A DNA stretch of 44,591 nt from Bryobacterales bacterium. GTDB lineage: Bacteria; Acidobacteriota; Terriglobia; Bryobacterales; Bryobacteraceae. A program made the position numbers and the translations under genes. The notes below the pieces were generated by a model. That model saw only the letters and a list, made by a program, of their open reading frames with translations, was not told the DNA's origin and searched no databases. Numbering within the stretch: position 1 is the first letter of the stretch; every line of letters starts with the position of its first letter. The stretch spans positions 582-45,172 of the forward strand of contig PMUP01000046.1 in assembly GCA_003166865.1 (NCBI GenBank). Reading direction: 5' to 3'. Positions 24,476-32,161 of this stretch are shown here, in pieces.

Positions 24476-25657
24476 GTGCCCGAACTAGCGATCCCCTACC
24501 GCGTGGAAACTGCTCTCGAGCGTGGAATCGAGGGACGCGGCCTGGCGCGCGAAGACGCGCTTCGCTTGTTAGAGGAAGGCCCGCTCGAGGCGTTGCTCAC
24601 GACTGCGGCGGCTGTCCGGGATCGTTCTAAGGGCGATTCGGTTAGCTATTCCAGGAAAGTCTTTATTCCGTTGACCCACCTTTGCCGCGACTATTGCGGC
24701 TATTGCACTTTCCGCGCTGACCCGCAAGCCGGCGTGCAACCCTACATGCTGCCGGACGAAGTTCTCGCTGTGGCCGAAGCGGGCCGCAAAGCGGGATGCA
24801 AAGAGGCTTTGTTCAGCCTGGGGGACCAGCCTGAGCGAATCTTCCCGGAGGCCAAGGAGTTTCTGAAGAAGCTGGGCTTTGGCCGCACGCTCGAATACCT
24901 GGCGGCGATGAGCGAGCTGGTTCTCGAGACCACCGGTCTGTTACCGCATTCCAATCCCGGTGTGATGAACGGGGAGGATCTTCGCCGCCTGCGCGAGACC
25001 AACGTTAGCGTGGGGTTGATGCTCGAAAGCGCCAGTCCGCGGCTGCTGCGGGTTGGCGGCGCGCACTGGAAGGCGCCGGATAAAGTGCCGTCTCTGCGCA
25101 TTCGAACCATCGAGAACGCGGGCCAGTTGTCAATGGCTTTCACTACCGGCGTTCTGATCGGAATCGGCGAAACTCCGGAAGAGCGCGTGGACGCGCTGCT
25201 GGCAATTCGTGCTGCCCACGGGAAGTACGGCCATGTCCAAGAAGTAATCGTGCAACCCTTCCGCGCCAAGCCGGATATACGCATGGCCCAGGCGCCGGAG
25301 CCTTCCACCGAGGACCTGGAGCGCACCATCGCGGTGGCCCGATTGATTTTCGGCGGGGAGATGAATATTCAGTCTCCGCCCAATTTGCTGTCCGAAGACT
25401 ACCCCGATTTGCTGCGGGCCGGTATCAACGATTGGGGCGGAATTTCTCCCGTAACCAAGGACTTCATTAATCCAGAGGCCGCTTGGCCGCAAATCTCTTC
25501 ACTGGCGGCCCGCTCAGCCGGCGTGGGATTCATGCTGCGCGAGCGGCTGGCGATTTATCCGGAATTCGGTTCGAGGCCGGAATTCGTGAGCGCCCGCCTG
25601 CAACCGCACCTGCGGAAACTTCAATCCGAAAATGGCTATGCTCGCGAGGGAGTGTGA
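24476..25657 (+). CDS. cofG: 7,8-didemethyl-8-hydroxy-5-deazariboflavin synthase, CofG subunit
   Basis: A 393-aa radical SAM enzyme. With CofH it builds Fo, the deazaflavin chromophore of coenzyme F420, from a tyrosine-derived radical adduct and the diaminouracil precursor. The [4Fe-4S] motif is C-x3-C-x2-C at Cys70, Cys74 and Cys77 (THLCRDYCGYCTFR). Further CofG blocks are 'KEALFSLGDQPE', 'HSNPGVMNGEDLRRLRETN', 'GILIGIGETPEERVD' in variant form, and 'SPPNLLSEDYPDLLRAGIND'. The GTG at 24476 (MPELAIPYRVETAL) is the start; no strong ribosome site is seen. cofH follows after 3 bp, so they form one unit, as opposed to the fused FbiC of actinobacteria. Confidence 0.95.
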   Translation: MPELAIPYRVETALERGIEGRGLAREDALRLLEEGPLEALLTTAAAVRDRSKGDSVSYSRKVFIPLTHLCRDYCGYCTFRADPQAGVQPYMLPDEVLAVAEAGRKAGCKEALFSLGDQPERIFPEAKEFLKKLGFGRTLEYLAAMSELVLETTGLLPHSNPGVMNGEDLRRLRETNVSVGLMLESASPRLLRVGGAHWKAPDKVPSLRIRTIENAGQLSMAFTTGVLIGIGETPEERVDALLAIRAAHGKYGHVQEVIVQPFRAKPDIRMAQAPEPSTEDLERTIAVARLIFGGEMNIQSPPNLLSEDYPDLLRAGINDWGGISPVTKDFINPEAAWPQISSLAARSAGVGFMLRERLAIYPEFGSRPEFVSARLQPHLRKLQSENGYAREGV

Positions 25658-25660
25658 AAC

Positions 25661-26914
25661 ATGCTGAAACCGGCAAGTCTTGAATGGCGGGAGATTCCCT
25701 GGGAGCGGGCCCTTCGAGCCGCACGTCCCGAGGTCTCAGATGCTTTGGAGAAGGCGCTGGCCGGGATCGATCTCGGAATGGAGGAGGGCCTGATCTTGGC
25801 CAAGGCCGAAGGGGACGACCTTTTGGCGCTGGTCAGGGTTGCGGACGAGATTCGACGGCGTGTCGTCGGGGATCGCATCACATACGTGGTGAACAGAAAT
25901 TTGAACTTCACGAACGTGTGCATTGTGGGCTGTGCTTTTTGCGGGTTCGGTCGAGGGGCGGACTCACCGGACGCTTATTTTCACTCGACCGATACCCTGG
26001 TGGCCAAATCGGCCGAAGCAGTGGCACTCGGCGCCACTGAGGTGTGCATCCAAGGCGGCCTCCCAAAAGATCTCGACGGGTATTACTACGTCCAACTTTT
26101 GCGCGCGATCAAGGCCAGCTTGCCCCAGCTTCACGTGCACGCCTACTCTCCCATGGAGATTACCTACGGTGTTGAAAAAACGCGCCTGCCGCTTCGGGAG
26201 TACCTGCTGATGTTGAAAGAAGCGGGCTTGGGTAGTATTCCAGGAACGGCGGCGGAAATTCTCGATGATAGTGTCCGCAAATCTTTGAGTCCCAACAAGC
26301 TCAAAGTGCGGCAGTGGATCGAAGTGGTTCGCACCGCTCATAGCCTCGGCATCCCCACGACATCGACCATGATGTACGGCCATATCGAGCTTCCGGAACA
26401 TTGGGTCAGGCATCTGCTTCTGCTGCGCGAGATTCAGAAGGAGACTCGCGGATTTACCGAGTTCGTTCCCTTGGGATTCATCCATTCCCAAACCAAGCTC
26501 TTTAAGAGGGGAGACGCCCGGCCTGGTCGTTCGGTCCACGAGGATCTGATCGTGCATGCTCTCTCGCGGGTTCTGCTGAATGGCTACATCGGCAACATTC
26601 AAGTCTCTTGGGTCAAGCTTGGGTTTGAAGAATCCCTGGCCTGTCTGGAAGCGGGAGCCAACGATTTCGGCGGCACTTTGATGGAAGAGAGTATCTCCAA
26701 AGCGGCCGGCGCGAATTTCGGCGAGTACGTCTCTCCCGGTGAGTTTCGCGCCCTGATCCGAACGATCGGGCGCATTCCCGCGGAGCGCGCCACGTCCTAT
26801 CAAATTCGCAAAGTCTTCGAACACGCGGACGCAGAGGAGCGCCTGCCAGCCGATCCGATACCAATCTTTGCTCCCGCAGCGAACCACGCGACGATGCCCT
26901 CAATGGGCTATTGA
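25661..26914 (+). CDS. cofH: 5-amino-6-(D-ribitylamino)uracil-L-tyrosine 4-hydroxyphenyl transferase, CofH subunit
   Basis: A 417-aa radical SAM partner of CofG. It attaches the hydroxybenzyl part of tyrosine to 5-amino-6-ribitylaminouracil in Fo synthesis. The cluster motif C-x3-C-x2-C occupies Cys87, Cys91 and Cys94 (NVCIVGCAFCGF). Other family blocks are 'VCIQGGLPKDLDGYYYVQLL', 'HVHAYSPMEITYG', 'GLGSIPGTAAEILDDSVR' and 'GANDFGGTLMEESIS'. MqnC/MqnE-type menaquinone enzymes are relatives, but the direct pairing with cofG and the nearby cofC/D/E make CofH secure. The ATG is 3 bp after the cofG stop. Two hairpins follow the stop. Confidence 0.95.
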   Translation: MLKPASLEWREIPWERALRAARPEVSDALEKALAGIDLGMEEGLILAKAEGDDLLALVRVADEIRRRVVGDRITYVVNRNLNFTNVCIVGCAFCGFGRGADSPDAYFHSTDTLVAKSAEAVALGATEVCIQGGLPKDLDGYYYVQLLRAIKASLPQLHVHAYSPMEITYGVEKTRLPLREYLLMLKEAGLGSIPGTAAEILDDSVRKSLSPNKLKVRQWIEVVRTAHSLGIPTTSTMMYGHIELPEHWVRHLLLLREIQKETRGFTEFVPLGFIHSQTKLFKRGDARPGRSVHEDLIVHALSRVLLNGYIGNIQVSWVKLGFEESLACLEAGANDFGGTLMEESISKAAGANFGEYVSPGEFRALIRTIGRIPAERATSYQIRKVFEHADAEERLPADPIPIFAPAANHATMPSMGY

Positions 26915-26916
26915 CC

Positions 26917-26959
26917 GCGCAGGGGTTCTGCGCAAACTCAAGCCGATCTTGAGATCGGC
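26917..26959. terminator. Two hairpins between cofH and the converging PPOX gene
   Basis: Hairpin 1: GCGCAG (26917-26922), loop GGGTT, CTGCGC (26928-26933). Hairpin 2: GCCGATCT (26942-26949), TG, AGATCGGC (26952-26959); the very short loop would open a pair or two in RNA. They occupy almost the whole 51-bp gap between two converging genes and probably end transcription in both directions. There is no T tract. Confidence 0.6.
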
Positions 26960-26965
26960 ACGGGA

Positions 26966-27361
26966 TCAGCCCATCGAATAGATGTGCTCGGGTTCGATTT
27001 TATAGAGCACGCGCACCTCGCCGGGCCCGCGATGCGCATATTTATCTTGTCCGGTGTACTTCTTGGCGAGCTTGTCGATATGCTCGTCAGCGCCTTTTTC
27101 GGTGATCTCCACCACGCGTCCGCGAATCGAAAGGTGGCGATACGGATTATCGGGATCGAGGATGTCGAGGCCAACGCGCGGGTCACGCCGGATGTTCTTG
27201 TCTTTCACTCGCCCCTTGGCGGAATTGATCAGAATGTTCTTGCCATCGTACTCGAACCAGACAGGCGCTACATGCGGGCTGCCGTCCGGCATCAGAGTGG
27301 CCAATTGAGCAAACGCCTTCTTTTGGGTCAAGTCGATGTAGTTTTCAGGAAGTGCTGCCAC
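26966..27361 (-). CDS. PPOX-class F420-dependent split-barrel protein (Rv1155-like)
   Basis: A 131-aa protein of the pyridoxamine-5'-phosphate-oxidase-like split-barrel fold. Strands include 'KAFAQLATLMPDGSPHVAPV', 'FEYDGKNILINSAKGRVKDK' and 'NIRRDPRVGLDILDPDNPYR', then 'LSIRGRVVEIT' and the end 'EVRVLYKIEPEHIYSMG'. This is the F420-binding subgroup (TIGR03618 type, as in Rv1155) rather than FMN-dependent PdxH. Members bind F420 and some reduce substrates with it. The GTG start has AGGAAGAGGAG upstream. It diverges from npdG with 72 bp between them, so both promoters share that gap, and it sits inside the F420 locus. Confidence 0.88.
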   Translation of the reverse strand: MAALPENYIDLTQKKAFAQLATLMPDGSPHVAPVWFEYDGKNILINSAKGRVKDKNIRRDPRVGLDILDPDNPYRHLSIRGRVVEITEKGADEHIDKLAKKYTGQDKYAHRGPGEVRVLYKIEPEHIYSMG

Positions 27362-27433
27362 GGTGGTCTCCTCTTCCTTTCGAGGTTAGCATCAAGCGCG
27401 AGGTGTGTGGCACGGGTTATTTTAAGAGTACTG

Positions 27434-28084
27434 ATGCAAACAATCGTCGCAGTGGTAGGCGGCACTGGAGCGGAGGGCAGCGGACTGGCGCTTCGTCTTG
27501 CTCAGGCCGGCGCGCGTGTGCGGATTGGGTCGCGCAACTTGGAAAGGGCGCAAGAAACGGCGACGCGGATCGGCGCGGAAACCACCGGCCATACGAACGT
27601 GGATGCAGTTACGGAAGCGGCCATCGTGGTTCTAACAGTTCCGCTATCGGCGCAAGTGGAAACACTCAAATCGATTCGCGGCAGCTTTGCGCCGGGAGCG
27701 ATCCTTGTGGACACGACGGTTCCCCTCGAGATCGCGATCGGCGGCCGTATTGCCCGCACGCTGACCCTGTGGGATGGATCGGCTGCGCAACAAGCGGCTC
27801 GGCTTGTTCCGGGCGTGCCGGTGGTTGCGGCGTTTCATGCGCTGAGCGCGGAGGCACTGGCGAATCTCGATCATCCGCTCGACTCCGATACCTTGATATG
27901 CGGCGACAGCGCGGAAGCGAAAGCGGCTGTTACGCGAGTCGCTGAGATGATCCCCGGCGTGCGCGCCATCGATGCCGGTCCGTTGGACAATGCGCGACTG
28001 CTCGAAAGCGCAGCGGCTCTGCTTATTTCACTGAACTTGCGCCACAAGGTAAAACAATCCGGCATGAGGATCACTGGATTGTGA
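27434..28084 (+). CDS. npdG: NADPH-dependent F420 reductase
   Basis: A 216-aa Rossmann-fold enzyme (Fno/NpdG) that passes hydride between NADPH and F420, giving F420H2 for the oxidoreductases. The dinucleotide-binding motif is VAVVGGTGAEGSGLALRLAQ near the N-terminus, followed by 'RIGSRNLERAQETA' (with the Ser-Arg pair that favours NADPH), 'VVLTVPLSAQVETLKSI', 'LVDTTVPLE' and the end 'LLISLNLRHKVKQSGMRIT'. The frame is open upstream; the ATG at 27434 is chosen because it begins the binding strand. Its stop overlaps the cofD start in GTGA. It heads the npdG-cofD-cofC-cofE operon. Confidence 0.93.
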   Translation: MQTIVAVVGGTGAEGSGLALRLAQAGARVRIGSRNLERAQETATRIGAETTGHTNVDAVTEAAIVVLTVPLSAQVETLKSIRGSFAPGAILVDTTVPLEIAIGGRIARTLTLWDGSAAQQAARLVPGVPVVAAFHALSAEALANLDHPLDSDTLICGDSAEAKAAVTRVAEMIPGVRAIDAGPLDNARLLESAAALLISLNLRHKVKQSGMRITGL

Positions 28085-29037
28085 AGCCAAGTTCCGTAGT
28101 AGCTCTCGCCGGTGGTGTGGGTGCTGCGCGTTTCCTGGATGGATTAACACGAGTGATCGAGCCCGAGCGCATCTTCATCATCGGCAACACCGCCGATGAC
28201 GCTGAGATTCACGGTCTTCACATCTCGCCGGATCTCGATACCGTCACCTATACGCTGGCCGGCTTGTCGAACCCGCAGCACGGTTGGGGCATTCGCGGCG
28301 ACAGCTTCCGATGTCTGGAGGCGCTCGGACGGCTAGGCGCCGACACCTGGTTTCAACTCGGCGATCTGGATCTGGCCACTCACCTGTATCGGACCGAGCG
28401 TCTGCGTCAAGGCGCCAGTCTCGCCGAGGCCACATCCGAGATCACTGCCGCGCTCAAAGTTCGTTCCCGGCTTGTTCCCATGTCGAATGAGCGCGTGCGC
28501 ACGCGCATTTGCACTCCGTCGGGCGAGTTGGAGTTTCAAACCTACTTCGTGAAGCGCCGTGCGCGCGATCGAGTCACTGCCATTCATTTCGAAGGGGCAT
28601 CCGAGGCCGCGCCCGCACCCGGATTGTTAGACGCGATCGCCCAGGCAGAGGCAATTATCCTCTGTCCGTCGAATCCGTTTATCAGCATAGGCCCCATTCT
28701 CGCGATCCCTGGCATCCGCACGGCGTTGCAACGCAAGCGCGACAAGGTGGCCGCTATTTCGCCTATTGTGGGTGGCCGCGCACTGAAAGGTCCCGCCGCA
28801 AAGATGATGAAGAGTATGCAACTTCGATCTTCGGCCGCCGAAGTTGCGAAGCTCTACCTGGATTTCACCAACATCTTTGTCCTCGACGAACTTGATCGCA
28901 AGCAAGCCGCCCAAGTGGAAGCGTTCGGCATGCGGCCAGTGGTCACCAACACCATCATGCGTGGGCTGCGCGAAAGAAAGTCGCTGGCGCGAGTGGTTGC
29001 TCGCGAACTGGGGATCAAACTGGAGACTCGAGCTTGA
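28081..29037 (+). CDS. cofD: 2-phospho-L-lactate (or phosphoenolpyruvate) transferase, CofD/FbiA
   Basis: A 318-aa enzyme that moves the phospholactyl, phosphoenolpyruvyl or related group from the GDP-activated precursor onto Fo, giving F420-0 or its dehydro form. Family landmarks: 'ALAGGVGAARFLDGLTRVI', 'IIGNTADDAEIHGLHISPDL', 'LAGLSNPQHGWGIRGDSF', 'WFQLGDLDLATHLYRTERL' and 'ILCPSNPFISIGPILAIPGI', then 'ISPIVGGRALKGPAAKMM'. The length is normal. It starts with GTG, coupled to npdG by a 4-bp overlap, and ends in TTGA overlapping the TTG start of cofC. Which three-carbon acid is used cannot be told from the sequence by eye. Confidence 0.95.
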   Translation: MKPSSVVALAGGVGAARFLDGLTRVIEPERIFIIGNTADDAEIHGLHISPDLDTVTYTLAGLSNPQHGWGIRGDSFRCLEALGRLGADTWFQLGDLDLATHLYRTERLRQGASLAEATSEITAALKVRSRLVPMSNERVRTRICTPSGELEFQTYFVKRRARDRVTAIHFEGASEAAPAPGLLDAIAQAEAIILCPSNPFISIGPILAIPGIRTALQRKRDKVAAISPIVGGRALKGPAAKMMKSMQLRSSAAEVAKLYLDFTNIFVLDELDRKQAAQVEAFGMRPVVTNTIMRGLRERKSLARVVARELGIKLETRA

Positions 29038-29684
29038 TCTTTGCCATCCTGCCCGTCAAGAGCCCGCAAAACGCCAAGCAGCGCTTGACGGGATTTCTTG
29101 CAATTGAGGATCGAGAAGCGCTGGCTCGCATGCTCTATCGGCAAACGTTGGCCGCGCTCTGCCAGGCCCAGGGTATCGACCGCGTGGTGGTCGCCACCAG
29201 CGACGCTGAAGTCGCCGATCACGCTCGTAGCTCAGGGGCGCTGGTCTTTGAAGAAGACAAACAGGTCAGCCACAGCGTTTCCGCCGACGCGGCCTGTTTG
29301 CGCGCAATGGAAATGGGCGCATCAACGGTTCTGTTGGTCCCCATCGATGTCCCCACCGTGACGCCCGCCGATTTCAGCCGGCTCGCCGCTGCATCGAACG
29401 CCGGACTACGCCCCGGTCTCGTGATTGTTCCGTCCTCCGATGGCACCGGCACCAATGCTTTGGTACGCACGCCTCCCAATTGCATCCAGAGCCGCTTTGG
29501 TCCCGGCAGCTTCCGCGCGCATCTCGATCAGGCGCGCTCCAAGGGCTTGGATGCGGATGTGCTCCGCCTTCCCGGGCTGATGTTTGACATCGACACGCCA
29601 GAAGATGTGGCCGAACTCCTGGCCCGTTCACATGAGTGTCAAGTTTCGTCCTTCCTGCGGGCCGCATGCGCGTCGAAATCGTAG
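29034..29684 (+). CDS. cofC: 2-phospho-L-lactate/PEP guanylyltransferase, CofC/FbiD
   Basis: A 216-aa nucleotidyltransferase that activates the three-carbon phosphoacid with GTP for CofD. The N-terminal signature 'FAILPVKSPQNAKQRLTGFL' resembles the CofC/MobA-like fold, followed by 'RVVVATSDAEVADHARSSGA', 'VLLVPIDVPTVTPADFSRLA' and 'IVPSSDGTGTNALVRTPPN', with the end 'MFDIDTPEDVAELLARS'. It begins with TTG overlapping the cofD stop, and its last ~6 codons overlap the start chosen for cofE. Specificity for 2-phospholactate, PEP or 3-phosphoglycerate varies across known CofC enzymes. Confidence 0.92.
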   Translation: MIFAILPVKSPQNAKQRLTGFLAIEDREALARMLYRQTLAALCQAQGIDRVVVATSDAEVADHARSSGALVFEEDKQVSHSVSADAACLRAMEMGASTVLLVPIDVPTVTPADFSRLAAASNAGLRPGLVIVPSSDGTGTNALVRTPPNCIQSRFGPGSFRAHLDQARSKGLDADVLRLPGLMFDIDTPEDVAELLARSHECQVSSFLRAACASKS

Positions 29685-30397
29685 CCCTCTCTACGCTGCC
29701 CGAAGTGCGGCCGGGCGATGACCTCGCAGCACTGATCCGTCAGGCCGCGGCCACAGAAGGGCAAACCATGGATCGCTGGGTGGTGCTTGCCGTGGCGCAA
29801 AAGATCGCCTCGAAAGCGGAAGGGGCCGTGGTGGATCTGCGCGAGATTCACCCTTCGGCGCTGGCTCGATCCTGGGCGGCCGAATGGAAGAAGGATGCTC
29901 GCTTGATCGAACTGATCCTTTCTCAATCGCGACGCATCGTCAAAATGGATCGCGGTGTAATAATCGCCGAGACGCGGCATGGTCTGGTCTGCGCCAACGC
30001 GGGTGTCGATCAATCGAACGTCGAGGGCGATTTCGCGACCGTTCTGCCCAATGATCCGGATGCCTCGGCGCGCCGTCTGCTCGCCAGCCTGGGGTGCGGT
30101 GCGGTGATCATCACCGATACCTTCGGAAGGCCGTGGAGGGAAGGGCTGGTGGATGTTGCCATTGGCGTCGCGGGTCTCGACCCCTTGGACGATCATCGCG
30201 GACGCACGGACCGTCACGGTCGGAAGCTCGCCAGCACCATCATCGCCGTGGCGGACCAGCTGGCTGCAGCCGCTGGACTCCTGATGCCCAAGCCCGCCGG
30301 ATGTCCGGTCGTGCTAATTCGTGGCTTCGATTGGCAGCCCGCCGAAGGCTCAGCCCGCTCGCTCCTCCGCAAACCTGAGCAAGATCTATTTCGCTAG
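29666..30397 (+). CDS. cofE: Coenzyme F420-0:L-glutamate ligase, CofE
   Basis: A 243-aa ligase that adds the glutamate tail to F420-0 using GTP. The frame is open from 29636, but the ATG at 29666 (MRVEIVALSTLPEVRPGDDL) gives the family start and a 19-bp overlap with cofC. Conserved blocks: 'WVVLAVAQKIASKAEGAVVD', 'VKMDRGVIIAETRHGLVCAN', 'AGVDQSNVEG', 'AVIITDTFGRPWREG' and 'DVAIGVAGLDPLDDHRGRTD'. It stops after the ligase domain and lacks the FMN-binding nitroreductase domain fused in actinobacterial FbiB. Its 3' end overlaps the converging luciferase-like gene by 12 bp. Confidence 0.95.
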   Translation: MRVEIVALSTLPEVRPGDDLAALIRQAAATEGQTMDRWVVLAVAQKIASKAEGAVVDLREIHPSALARSWAAEWKKDARLIELILSQSRRIVKMDRGVIIAETRHGLVCANAGVDQSNVEGDFATVLPNDPDASARRLLASLGCGAVIITDTFGRPWREGLVDVAIGVAGLDPLDDHRGRTDRHGRKLASTIIAVADQLAAAAGLLMPKPAGCPVVLIRGFDWQPAEGSARSLLRKPEQDLFR

Positions 30398-31285
30398 CGC
30401 CCCGGACGCCATTTCTCGCCATTCTCGCCATGGCAACTCTTTCGGATTCGAGGTCAGCACCTGAATACAAACGTGATCCGCGCCAGCCGAGTGATGCTCG
30501 CGAATTCGATTGCGGATCGCGCTCAGATCACCCCACGCAATGATCGCGTCAATGAGCCGATTGCTTCCGCCATCTTTGAAATCGCTTTCGTCAAAGCCGA
30601 GCCGCAGAAGATTGTTGGCGTAGTTCGGCAGCGACAGATAAAAACCAAGGAACGCTCGTCCGACGCCCCGGGCTTTCTGGGGATCGGACTCCAGCACCAC
30701 CGCTTGCTCCGGACATAGATAAGGTTGCGGCCCCAATATCCCGCGCGCCTGTGCCGTATGTTCCGGATTTGTATTGTAGGGATGTGCGCCGTCTGCGAGT
30801 TGACCGGAAAGTTCCAGCATCTTCGGACCCAGCGCCGCGAGAACACGCGCCGGTTTTGTCGGAGGAGGAACGGAGTTGTACGGAGCCTGATCCATGGCTT
30901 CCAAATAAGCGCGCATGGTGGCCACCGGCTTCTCATAACGATGCCCCCGCAACTGTTCCACCAACGGAATGTGGCTCACGCCGAGGCCGAGCAAGAATCG
31001 ATTGGGATACGCCTCGGCGAGCGTCTTCTGCCCGGCTGCCATCGCGACCGCATCGCGCGCGTAGATGTTTGCGATACCGGTGGCGATGACAATTCGCTTC
31101 GTGGCGGACAGCAAGAGGCCCGCGTTGGTGAGGGCTTCACGCCCAACCGCTTCGCCGAACCAGAGAGCGCCGTAACCGAGCTCTTCCAGCTCGTGAGCGG
31201 TCTCCTGCGCTTTTGCGGCGGGTTGATCTTCCAGTTGCCGCGTCCAGATTCCGATAGGACCAAGTTGTATCGATGATTGCGCCAT
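30386..31285 (-). CDS. Luciferase-like F420-dependent oxidoreductase (TIGR03620 type)
   Basis: A 299-aa TIM-barrel enzyme of the bacterial luciferase-like superfamily, F420 branch. The pattern 'GPIGIWTRQLEDQPAAKAQE', 'LGYGALWFGEAVGREALTNA', 'RIVIATGIANIYARDAVAMA' and 'NRFLLGLGVSHIPLVEQLRG' matches TIGR03620-type proteins, with 'LGPKMLELSGQLADGAHPY' later. It would transfer hydride from F420H2 to an unknown substrate. The ATG at 31285 (MAQSSIQLG) is preferred over one at 31330, because it follows the stop of the upstream gene by 4 bp. It is the last gene of a four-gene minus-strand operon. Confidence 0.92.
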   Translation of the reverse strand: MAQSSIQLGPIGIWTRQLEDQPAAKAQETAHELEELGYGALWFGEAVGREALTNAGLLLSATKRIVIATGIANIYARDAVAMAAGQKTLAEAYPNRFLLGLGVSHIPLVEQLRGHRYEKPVATMRAYLEAMDQAPYNSVPPPTKPARVLAALGPKMLELSGQLADGAHPYNTNPEHTAQARGILGPQPYLCPEQAVVLESDPQKARGVGRAFLGFYLSLPNYANNLLRLGFDESDFKDGGSNRLIDAIIAWGDLSAIRNRIREHHSAGADHVCIQVLTSNPKELPWREWREMASGALAK

Positions 31286-31289
31286 GTTT

Positions 31290-31730
31290 TCACTTGATCC
31301 AAGGATAGCGGCCAGTGTCCTTGCCCGCATAGTCCGGGTCCAGATAAATAAAGCAGCGCTGAATCAGCCCGTCGCGAATCTCGAATACATCGCACCATCG
31401 GCCCGCGCCCCAATCCGGGTTGCCGGCGCGCCATGGCCCATCCACATGTTCGCCGTGGCTGGTCCCCTCGCACACGATGGTGTCACCGCCGGAGAATATC
31501 CAGTTCAGACCGGAATAGTGGTGAGTGATTGATTTGAGTGTACTGCCTAGGTCGGCGAACAGCTTCTCGATTTGCTCCCTTCCCTTAGCCACACCCCACT
31601 TCGGGAAGTATACCTGGGCGTCCTGCGCGAACAGATCGAAAATCGACCCGCCGGATGAGGTCACGCCACCGTTGTCCAGCGCCTTGAGATATTCAAGCGC
31701 GACCGACTTACGTTGTTCGTCATTGTACAT
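31290..31730 (-). CDS. NTF2-like (SnoaL-type) protein
   Basis: A 146-aa small cytosolic protein with the NTF2/SnoaL pattern: 'SVALEYLKALDNGG', 'IFDLFAQDAQVYFPKWGVAK', 'GGDTIVCEGTSHGEHVDGPW', 'AGRWCDVFEIRDGLIQRCFI' and a C-terminal 'YLDPDYAGKDTGRYPW'. The last block is typical of this group. It may be an isomerase-like enzyme or a substrate-binding partner. It is embedded between two F420-dependent enzyme genes with 2 and 4 bp gaps, so it probably takes part in the same transformation. No catalytic residue can be assigned with confidence. Confidence 0.85.
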   Translation of the reverse strand: MYNDEQRKSVALEYLKALDNGGVTSSGGSIFDLFAQDAQVYFPKWGVAKGREQIEKLFADLGSTLKSITHHYSGLNWIFSGGDTIVCEGTSHGEHVDGPWRAGNPDWGAGRWCDVFEIRDGLIQRCFIYLDPDYAGKDTGRYPWIK

Positions 31731-31732
31731 AA

Positions 31733-32161
31733 TTAGATTTTGCCCCAGGATGTGATCCGCTCCGGAGTGATTCGGATGATCGGTGCGTCATCAGCGAGCA
31801 TTCCTCGGTCATATTGCGGGTATTTTGCTCTTAACTTGCGAATCGCCCAGGCATGCTCCTTGTGCGCCGACTTCGGAATCAGTTTTGCTTTTCCACGTAT
31901 CAAGATGTACCAGAGCTGTGTCCAGTCCTCGTCGTATTCGTCAATCAAAAGCGCCACGCGGGGTACTGCCCGGATGTTTCGCACACGTGCGAGTCGTTCT
32001 GGCGTAGAACGCTTCGGTTTTTGGTCTACCGCTGTGTAGAAACGTGCGCCGTCATAAGCAAAGCAGATCGGTACGATGTGTGGCCGATTCTTGTCATCCA
32101 AGGTCGCAAGCCTCGCAACCCTGGCCTTCTTTAGTATTTTCTGAACCGCGCCGGAAATCAC
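31733..32161 (-). CDS. PPOX-class F420-dependent protein (Rv0121-like, TIGR03668 type)
   Basis: A 142-aa split-barrel protein: 'ILKKARVARLATLDDKNRPH', 'IVPICFAYDGARFYTAVDQK' and 'RLARVRNIRAVPRVALLIDE', 'WYILIRGKAKLIP', and the C-terminal 'PIIRITPERITSWGK'. This order fits the Rv0121 subgroup of F420-associated PNPOx-like proteins. It is distinct in sequence from the other PPOX protein at 26966. The GTG start overlaps the stop of the upstream luciferase-like gene in GTGA, so translation is coupled. It probably binds F420 and may reduce a small molecule; substrate unknown. Confidence 0.88.
   Translation of the reverse strand: MISGAVQKILKKARVARLATLDDKNRPHIVPICFAYDGARFYTAVDQKPKRSTPERLARVRNIRAVPRVALLIDEYDEDWTQLWYILIRGKAKLIPKSAHKEHAWAIRKLRAKYPQYDRGMLADDAPIIRITPERITSWGKI

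Noticed and set aside
25964-26887. 307-aa minus-strand frame opposite cofH
   Set aside because: cofH has its iron-sulfur motif and operon context; the antisense frame has no recognisable family.
26984-27433. Plus-strand extension upstream of npdG (366-aa frame)
   Set aside because: It is antisense to the PPOX gene; the NADPH-binding strand begins at the ATG at 27434.
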